From: a virus
Virus record (IMG/VR): IMGVR_UViG_3300022752_000423
Coordinates: 1 to 22,541 of that record
Length of the DNA stretch: 22,541 nucleotides
Reading direction: 5' to 3' (one strand)
The notes beneath the pieces were generated by a model. The model ran no database searches, was not told the DNA's origin, and saw only the letters and a program-made list of their open reading frames with translations. Below, piece after piece: positions 19,145 to 22,541 of this stretch. Every line of letters starts with the position of its first letter. Within the stretch, counting starts at the first letter, position 1. The position numbers and the translations under genes were made by a program.

Positions 19145-19275
19145 TGTTGGAGATTATTTTGACTGTATTCCTTGTTTCAGCGATCATTACGACAGGGATT
19201 ATTGCTTTCCATGTTTTAGTCACTTTTCTGACTAACGCAGTCTATTTGGATGCGACTAGGGAGGATGATGAATGA
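19144..19275 (+). CDS. One-helix membrane protein (43 aa)
   Basis: The 43-residue product begins MLEIILTVFLVSAIITTGII, continues into AFHVLVTFLTNAVYL and ends with charged DATREDDE. One long membrane segment (or two short ones, about 3-20 and 21-35) fills it. The acidic tail is likely cytosolic. ATG and stop overlap both neighbours, closing a gap of 128 bases. Third small membrane gene in this operon. Function unknown. Confidence 0.6.
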   Translation: MLEIILTVFLVSAIITTGIIAFHVLVTFLTNAVYLDATREDDE

Positions 19276-19490
19276 TTTTCGGGTATCTACCTAACAAGAA
19301 GTATCAGACAGGTTTCAAGCATGGCAATCTCACTGGCAGACAATACACTTTGACTGCTGTTCAAGGGTTGATTATGAGTGAAATCCGAAAACTAGACAAA
19401 GACCAACCGACCAATAAAGCTCTCATAAGTGAGCTGTGGTTACTTATTCACAAGATAGAGGAAATGTATGACCAGCCAAGACATAAATGA
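19272..19490 (+). CDS. Small helical protein with TGFxxG motif (72 aa)
   Basis: The 72-residue protein reads YQTGFKHGNLTGRQYTLTAV, then helices (IMSEIRKLDKDQ, KALISELWLLIHKIEEMY) and a basic end. It is the closest relative of the gene at 18529 in the shared QTGF..G segment and the Leu/Ile-rich end. Start overlaps the previous stop (ATGA) and the next gene starts within its last 23 bases. Function unknown. Confidence 0.65.
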   Translation: MIFGYLPNKKYQTGFKHGNLTGRQYTLTAVQGLIMSEIRKLDKDQPTNKALISELWLLIHKIEEMYDQPRHK

Positions 19491-19683
19491 AGCCATCCAC
19501 CTGTTGAAAGACGACAATCTAGTATGGGGGAGCGAGTTAGAGGAGATTAGACATGAGTTGGCTAGCTTGCTGCAGTTGAGTCAAGCGTATCCTTTATTGA
19601 TTCCTGTAGCTGAGGGCCTATCTAAGAGGCTAATCAATCCAGGTAAAAACTATTCGCTAAATTTGGAAACTCGTGATGCTTGA
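19468..19683 (+). CDS. Small helical protein (71 aa)
   Basis: A 71-residue product with helices EAIHLLKDDNLVWGSELEEI and HELASLLQLSQAYPLLIPV, followed by AEGLSKRLI. ATG 19468 lies inside the previous gene, with GAGGAAATG upstream. It has no Cys or membrane segment and no clear link to the TGFxxG group. Not recognised. Confidence 0.6.
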   Translation: MTSQDINEAIHLLKDDNLVWGSELEEIRHELASLLQLSQAYPLLIPVAEGLSKRLINPGKNYSLNLETRDA

Positions 19684-19900
19684 AGATCTAACTCCACCGG
19701 TGAAGATTTTGTCTTGCAAAGTTAGGACTATTGCTGCAACTCTCAATGAGAAGGATGCAGTGATTTTCAAGGAAGCCTGTGAATCACATACTTGGCAACC
19801 TTTTGTTTTATCTCGTGAACTCAGGAAGAAGGGCATTGATATCAGTGACCGGACAATTAGAACTCATCGAACTAAGGATTGTTCATGTTGGAAGATTTAG
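19676..19900 (+). CDS. Small helix-turn-helix-like protein (74 aa)
   Basis: ATG 19676 is chosen; GTG 19673 would add one residue. The 74-residue protein has TIAATLNEKDAVIFKEACES, then FVLSRELRKKGIDISDRTIR, a pattern like a helix-turn-helix in which the second helix meets DNA, and ends with HRTKDCSCW. A small DNA-binding regulator is likely. It begins MLEDLTPPVKI, similar to the next gene's start MLEDLALPAEK. It ends inside the phosphoesterase gene. Confidence 0.55.
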   Translation: MLEDLTPPVKILSCKVRTIAATLNEKDAVIFKEACESHTWQPFVLSRELRKKGIDISDRTIRTHRTKDCSCWKI

Positions 19901-21051
19901 CGTTACCTGCCGAAAAGGTGACAGTCCCTCAAGAGTATTCGCCTTCAGTAACTTTTGATGGTAATGGTGGTGAGGCTGTTTTGCCTCCTGTTGCTGATGG
20001 TAATCCGACTGATGTTGAAGGGTTTCTGATTGAGGCAGGAATCAACCCTAAAGAGATAGAAATTATTGGAGAGCCAAGAATCAGTCGCTGGCAGGTTGCA
20101 AGGCCTTTCCCTTTAGAACCGATGTGGATGACCTCTGTCCGAATCCGATGGAGAAGGATCAACCCTGAAATCTCTCTGCCTTTGCTTTATAAGCTCGTGA
20201 AAGCAACTAAACCTGTAACCCCTAAACCTGTTGATTCAGGTAAAGCGTTGATTGTTTTATGGTCTGATTTGCAGGTTGGGAAAGTAGATCATAGAGGTAA
20301 CAGTGAATCTTTGATTCAGCGTGTCCGTGAAACACAAGGCAAACTGCTCGCAAAAATTAGAGAACAGAAACCCGAAAAGATAATCTTCTGTGATGTGGGC
20401 GATACGATAGAGAATTTCAGTAATGCTGCCGACATGCATCAGCTACAGTCAAATGACTTGAGTATTATGCAACAGATTGATTTAGCGACATCTCTCGCAT
20501 GGGAAACCCTCAAGCTAATCAGTAAACATGCACCTGTTGTCTATCTGTCTGTAGGGTCAAATCACTGTCAATGGAGAAGTAATAAACAAAGAATCGGCAA
20601 GGTCACTGACGATTGGGGAATCTATATTGGTCGAACACTTGCCAGGCTAAGTAAAGAAGTAGGCTTGCCTATTGAGTTTCGTGAACCTGCTCAACATGAC
20701 GAGAGCCTTGCTTATGACATTTTTGACGATAAGTTTCACATTCTAGGGTTATGGCATGGACACCAATCGCCTAGACCAGATCAAGTGCCTACATGGTGGA
20801 GACAACAATCATTCGGTAAACAACCTGTCCACGCTGCAACAATAGGCGTATCCGGTCACTTCCACCATTTGAGAGTCCTAGAATTAGGGTCAACACCTAG
20901 AGGAACATCACGCTTCTGGATACAAGCCAGCACACTAGATAACGGGTCAAACTGGTGGCGGACAACAGCAGGAGAAGACAGTCAACCTGGACTCGTGTGT
21001 TTCGTGTTAGAGCGTGGCTTAGACTTTACAGGAACAGTCTGGAAGTTATAG
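19885..21051 (+). CDS. Calcineurin-like metallophosphoesterase
   Basis: The start is ATG 19885 (MLEDLALPAEK); a TTG two codons earlier is less likely. In this 388-residue protein the two-metal site is visible: Asp128 (WSDLQVGK), Asp170 and Asp173 (FCDVGDTIEN), Asn226-His227 (SVGSNHCQW), His291 (LWHGHQ) and His325/His327 (VSGHFHH). The first 115 residues are an extension without known motif, containing a Pro/Gly-rich part and an Arg-rich WMTSVRIRWRRIN. Proteins of this type cleave phosphodiesters in nucleic acids or nucleotides. The substrate is unknown; DNA metabolism is likely in this phage. The stop TAG shares its last base with the RNA gene that follows. Confidence 0.85.
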   Translation: MLEDLALPAEKVTVPQEYSPSVTFDGNGGEAVLPPVADGNPTDVEGFLIEAGINPKEIEIIGEPRISRWQVARPFPLEPMWMTSVRIRWRRINPEISLPLLYKLVKATKPVTPKPVDSGKALIVLWSDLQVGKVDHRGNSESLIQRVRETQGKLLAKIREQKPEKIIFCDVGDTIENFSNAADMHQLQSNDLSIMQQIDLATSLAWETLKLISKHAPVVYLSVGSNHCQWRSNKQRIGKVTDDWGIYIGRTLARLSKEVGLPIEFREPAQHDESLAYDIFDDKFHILGLWHGHQSPRPDQVPTWWRQQSFGKQPVHAATIGVSGHFHHLRVLELGSTPRGTSRFWIQASTLDNGSNWWRTTAGEDSQPGLVCFVLERGLDFTGTVWKL

Positions 21052-21128
21052 GGGCTGAAATGGTTTCGATTGCAATCAAGGCCTGCGGGGGCAGTTGCAA
21101 GAATCGAGTTCGAATCTCGACAGCTCCA
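21051..21128 (+). ncRNA. ssrA-like: tmRNA-like RNA, tRNA-like domain only
   Basis: Acceptor strands GGGGCTG (21051-21057) and CAGCTCC (21121-21127) form seven pairs including G3-U70, the alanine identity pair, followed by A as discriminator. GGTTTCGA (21062-21069) is the tmRNA D-analogue segment. The T arm is perfect: TCGAG (21104-21108), TTCGAAT loop, CTCGA (21116-21120). In place of the mRNA-like region and pseudoknots there is a 31-nt stem: TTGCAA (21070-21075) with TTGCAA (21095-21100), a 7-nt bulge, then CTGC-GGGG-GCAG (21083-21094). The 3' CCA is not encoded (ACT follows). The first base is the last base of the preceding stop, so processing from a longer RNA is expected. No normal anticodon arm fits. 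Confidence 0.75.
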
Positions 21129-21142
21129 CTAAAGGAGATCTA

Positions 21143-21316
21143 ATGGCTTCTTACGACTACAAATGTCAACTATGTTTAGAAACAAAAACAATAGTCATAT
21201 CAATCACGGAACAACCTGAAACCCCAAAATGTTCAACCTGTCAAACAGACATGGCTAGAACTTTCGGGATGCAAACCATCATATTCAAAGGAAACGGATG
21301 GGGTAAGGATGCCTAA
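21143..21316 (+). CDS. FmdB-like zinc-ribbon protein (57 aa)
   Basis: Start ATG 21143 has AAAGGAG (21131-21137) six bases upstream. An earlier in-frame ATG at 21095 falls inside the RNA gene and is rejected. The 57-residue protein reads ASYDYKCQLCLET, with Cys8 and Cys11, later KCSTCQTDM with Cys30 and Cys33, and ends IIFKGNGWGKDA, the FmdB-type pattern (Y.Y.C..C, then a CxxC pair and F.G.GW). FmdB-like proteins are small regulators of unknown mechanism and common in actinophages. Stop overlaps the next ATG (TAATG). Confidence 0.75.
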   Translation: MASYDYKCQLCLETKTIVISITEQPETPKCSTCQTDMARTFGMQTIIFKGNGWGKDA

Positions 21317-21810
21317 TGAAAAAACTAATCATAACCCTGCTATGTCTAATGGCAGTCAATACACCAGCAGAAGCAGCATCAAATCACAAACCTGTTGACT
21401 CCTATACTGTCAACATGAAACAACAACTCATAGCTGAATCCAACCGAATCAAACTAAACAAAGCAATAAGCACAGCTATAAGTCGAACCCAAAAAACCCC
21501 TTATGTGTTCTCAGGGTCAACACCTGCAGGATGGGACTGCTCAGGCATGGTCAGATGGATTTACGAGCAAGCAGGAATAACCCTCCCACATTCAGCAGAC
21601 GATCAGGCACATCTCGGAGTTAGAGTCAGCCAACCCGCTTACGGAGACATAATAGTTTTCGCTTATCGAGGGCAACAAGAGTTTTATCATGCAGCAATCT
21701 ATCTAGGTCAAGGGCTAATCTTGAACGCTAACCGAGAATACAATACGACAGTCATCGAACCGCTAACAAACTTCAAACACAGTCAAGTCAGGTATGTGCG
21801 AATAATATGA
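21316..21810 (+). CDS. Exported NlpC/P60 cell-wall hydrolase
   Basis: The 164-residue protein has a signal peptide: basic start MKK, hydrophobic IITLLCLMAV, and a cleavage site around PAEAA (residues 18-22). The mature part has the NlpC/P60 active site: Cys75 in AGWDCSGMVRW, His125 in YHAAIYLG, and Asn137 as the third polar residue. These enzymes cut peptidoglycan stem peptides. It sits far from the holin/M23 pair, among early genes, and can leave the cell without a holin. It may help late lysis or modify the wall in infection. ATG overlaps the previous stop, and the stop overlaps the next ATG (ATGA). Confidence 0.85.
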   Translation: MKKLIITLLCLMAVNTPAEAASNHKPVDSYTVNMKQQLIAESNRIKLNKAISTAISRTQKTPYVFSGSTPAGWDCSGMVRWIYEQAGITLPHSADDQAHLGVRVSQPAYGDIIVFAYRGQQEFYHAAIYLGQGLILNANREYNTTVIEPLTNFKHSQVRYVRII

Positions 21811-22007
21811 TTCGAGAAGTATGTTCATGTGGAGCAGAAATAGAAACAGATCTACCCAATCAAGAAGACATAGTAAAAACATGGAGGAAATCTCATAAAC
21901 ATCAAGCCGATAAGCCTGAGCGTAAAGACACCAGTGCCTTGAGCAACAGTGAAGTTGCTTTAGGATTCCAAATAACAGATAAGCGATACGAGGAAGAAGA
22001 TGAGTAG
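21807..22007 (+). CDS. Small zinc-finger-like protein (66 aa)
   Basis: The 66-residue protein begins IREVCSCGAEIET, with Cys6 and Cys8, and has WRKSHKH with His30 and His32, a likely zinc site of CxC/HxH type. The C-terminal half is charged and acidic (RYEEEDE). It overlaps both neighbours. No catalytic motif. Not recognised beyond the metal-site pattern. Confidence 0.6.
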   Translation: MIREVCSCGAEIETDLPNQEDIVKTWRKSHKHQADKPERKDTSALSNSEVALGFQITDKRYEEEDE

Positions 22008-22332
22008 ATTCCCTAAACCCTGCCTAGTATGCAATCGACTAACAACAGGTGCATCCTACTGTTCAACACATCAAGCTCAAGCAGACGAAAGAGAAAAGCT
22101 AAGACAGAAAGAAAGAAAGAAGGGGAAGTGGAGTTTATACAATGACGCAAACTACCGGAGGGTCAGAGCTCACCTGAAGGCCACCGCAACCCACTGCCAC
22201 ATCTGCAAACAAGCATTCATCAATCGTAATGACATCACCGCTGACCACCTGATACCTGGAGATCCACAGTCCCCCCTAGCTGCAGCACATTCACTCTGCA
22301 ACAGTCGCAGAGGCAACAAACCGCTAACCTAA
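22000..22332 (+). CDS. HNH endonuclease
   Basis: The 110-residue protein has an N-terminal Cys pair (CLVC, residues 8 and 11) with Cys21 and His24, a basic helix (EREKLRQKERKKGK), then the HNH core: CHIC (Cys66, Cys69), ITADHLIP with Asp82-His83, and HSLCNSRRGNK with His97, Cys100 and Asn101. HNH nucleases of this size are often encoded near the packaging genes of actinophages and help terminase cleavage. Here it is the last gene before a strong terminator. A homing nuclease is the alternative, but no intron or insertion signs are present. Confidence 0.85.
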   Translation: MSRFPKPCLVCNRLTTGASYCSTHQAQADEREKLRQKERKKGKWSLYNDANYRRVRAHLKATATHCHICKQAFINRNDITADHLIPGDPQSPLAAAHSLCNSRRGNKPLT

Positions 22333-22357
22333 ACAACCAAAACAAACACACATCTAA

Positions 22358-22410
22358 AGCCTCCTAGTCAATGACGGGGGGCTATCATTTTTGTTTTTTT
22401 GTTTTTGTTT
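22358..22410 (+). terminator. Strong rho-independent terminator
   Basis: AGCCTCC (22358-22364) pairs with GGGGGCT (22377-22383) in seven pairs with one T-G; GTC/GAC (22367-22369 and 22373-22375) add an inner stem. A long T-rich run from 22388 to 22411 follows. It ends the rightward operon after the HNH gene. Confidence 0.85.
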
Positions 22411-22476
22411 TACATCCCGCACCCACTTCTTTGCACCGCTCTGCGAAATTATTAAGATTCTGGAAGGCCTTTAGGT

Positions 22477-22488
22477 TAGGCTTTAGTT
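22477..22488 (+). promoter_or_regulatory. Leaderless promoter of the ParB-like gene
   Basis: TAGGCT (22477-22482) is followed by TTAGTT and ATG 22489. The sequence TTAGTTATG is the same as at 11955-11963, and no ribosome site exists. AGGCCTTTAGG and AGGCTTTAG are near-repeats just upstream (22466-22487). Bases 22412-22476 hold nothing else I can identify. Confidence 0.6.
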
Positions 22489-22541
22489 ATGAATGTTGAA
22501 TCTGTTTTGATTGATGATCTTGAACTTGACCCTGTTAATGC
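22489..22541 (+). CDS. ParB-like nuclease domain protein, N-terminal end (partial)
   Basis: Seventeen full codons are present before the edge: MNVESVLIDDLELDPVN. The I.DL.LDP.N pattern is the usual first strand and turn of ParB/sulfiredoxin-like domains, often found in actinophages as a stand-alone or fused to a methyltransferase. The start is set by the leaderless -10 and the distance to the preceding terminator. With so few residues the name is tentative. Confidence 0.5.
   Translation, partial: MNVESVLIDDLELDPVN

Noticed and set aside
21051-21128. An ordinary tRNA
   Set aside because: Acceptor and T arm fit, but no D stem and no 5-pair anticodon arm with a 7-base loop can be formed; GGTTTCGA belongs to tmRNA.
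21051-21128. A phage attachment site copied from the host ssrA 3' end
   Set aside because: An attP copy would carry only the 3' end. Here the 5' acceptor strand and GGTTTCGA are joined to it in one short unit, and no integrase is seen in the window.
1-22541. CRISPR array, insertion sequence or integrase
   Set aside because: No regular spaced repeats, transposase motifs or recombinase motifs were seen on either strand.

Overview
The window is a stretch of a tailed-phage (siphovirus-type) genome that most likely infects an AT-rich actinobacterium. The main evidence is a WhiB-type Fe-S regulator (11640-11945, minus strand), a protein family confined to Actinobacteria and their phages. Supporting evidence is a galactofuranose-making gene and several TANNNT -10 boxes placed so that transcripts would start at the ATG, a common actinobacterial style. 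Base composition is clearly AT-rich by eye. Together with the absence of mycolate-hydrolysing lysis genes, this fits a low-GC freshwater lineage better than a mycobacterium-like host, but that is inference. No integrase or CI-type repressor was seen in the window.

Layout. (a) 1-2711: a sugar cassette of four overlapping genes: the end of a glycosyltransferase, a GT-A glycosyltransferase, an NDP-sugar 4,6-dehydratase and a short UDP-galactopyranose mutase. (b) 2743-10796: head-tail connector, tail terminator-like protein, tail tube, tail-assembly chaperones joined by a -1 frameshift at CCCAAAA (4393-4399), tape measure, a tail-tip protein with a lectin-like insertion, and fibre-associated proteins. 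(c) 10821-11584: M23 endolysin and holin-like gene. (d) 11640-11960: WhiB facing away from the recombination operon across 15 bp, with overlapping -10 boxes. (e) 11961-17524: recombination and replication, with YqaJ-type exonuclease, possible annealing protein, winged-helix initiator carrying a candidate origin inside its own gene, DnaB-type helicase, SSB-like protein and RusA-like resolvase. Two paralogous zinc/HNH-like small proteins lie in the same block. (f) 17525-19900: a 112-bp regulatory gap, then a run of very small genes (helical cytosolic proteins mixed with one-helix membrane proteins). (g) 19885-22332: metallophosphoesterase, a 78-nt tmRNA-like RNA, FmdB-like zinc ribbon, exported NlpC/P60 hydrolase, a small zinc protein and an HNH nuclease. 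(h) 22333-22541: a strong terminator and the start of a ParB-like gene with its own leaderless promoter.

Nearly all genes are on the plus strand and overlap their neighbours by ATGA, TAATG, TGATG or GTGA, so translational coupling is widespread. Several real genes are under 60 codons, and those gaps are filled here.

The most unusual element is at 21051-21128. It has the 5' and 3' halves of a tmRNA tRNA-like domain (GGGGCTG acceptor strand, GGTTTCGA, perfect T arm, CAGCTCC acceptor strand, the G3-U70 alanine identity pair), but the mRNA-like part and pseudoknots are replaced by a 31-nt hairpin. Other strong points are the iteron origin whose repeats fall in three reading frames of the initiator gene, and the mutually exclusive divergent promoters at the WhiB gene.
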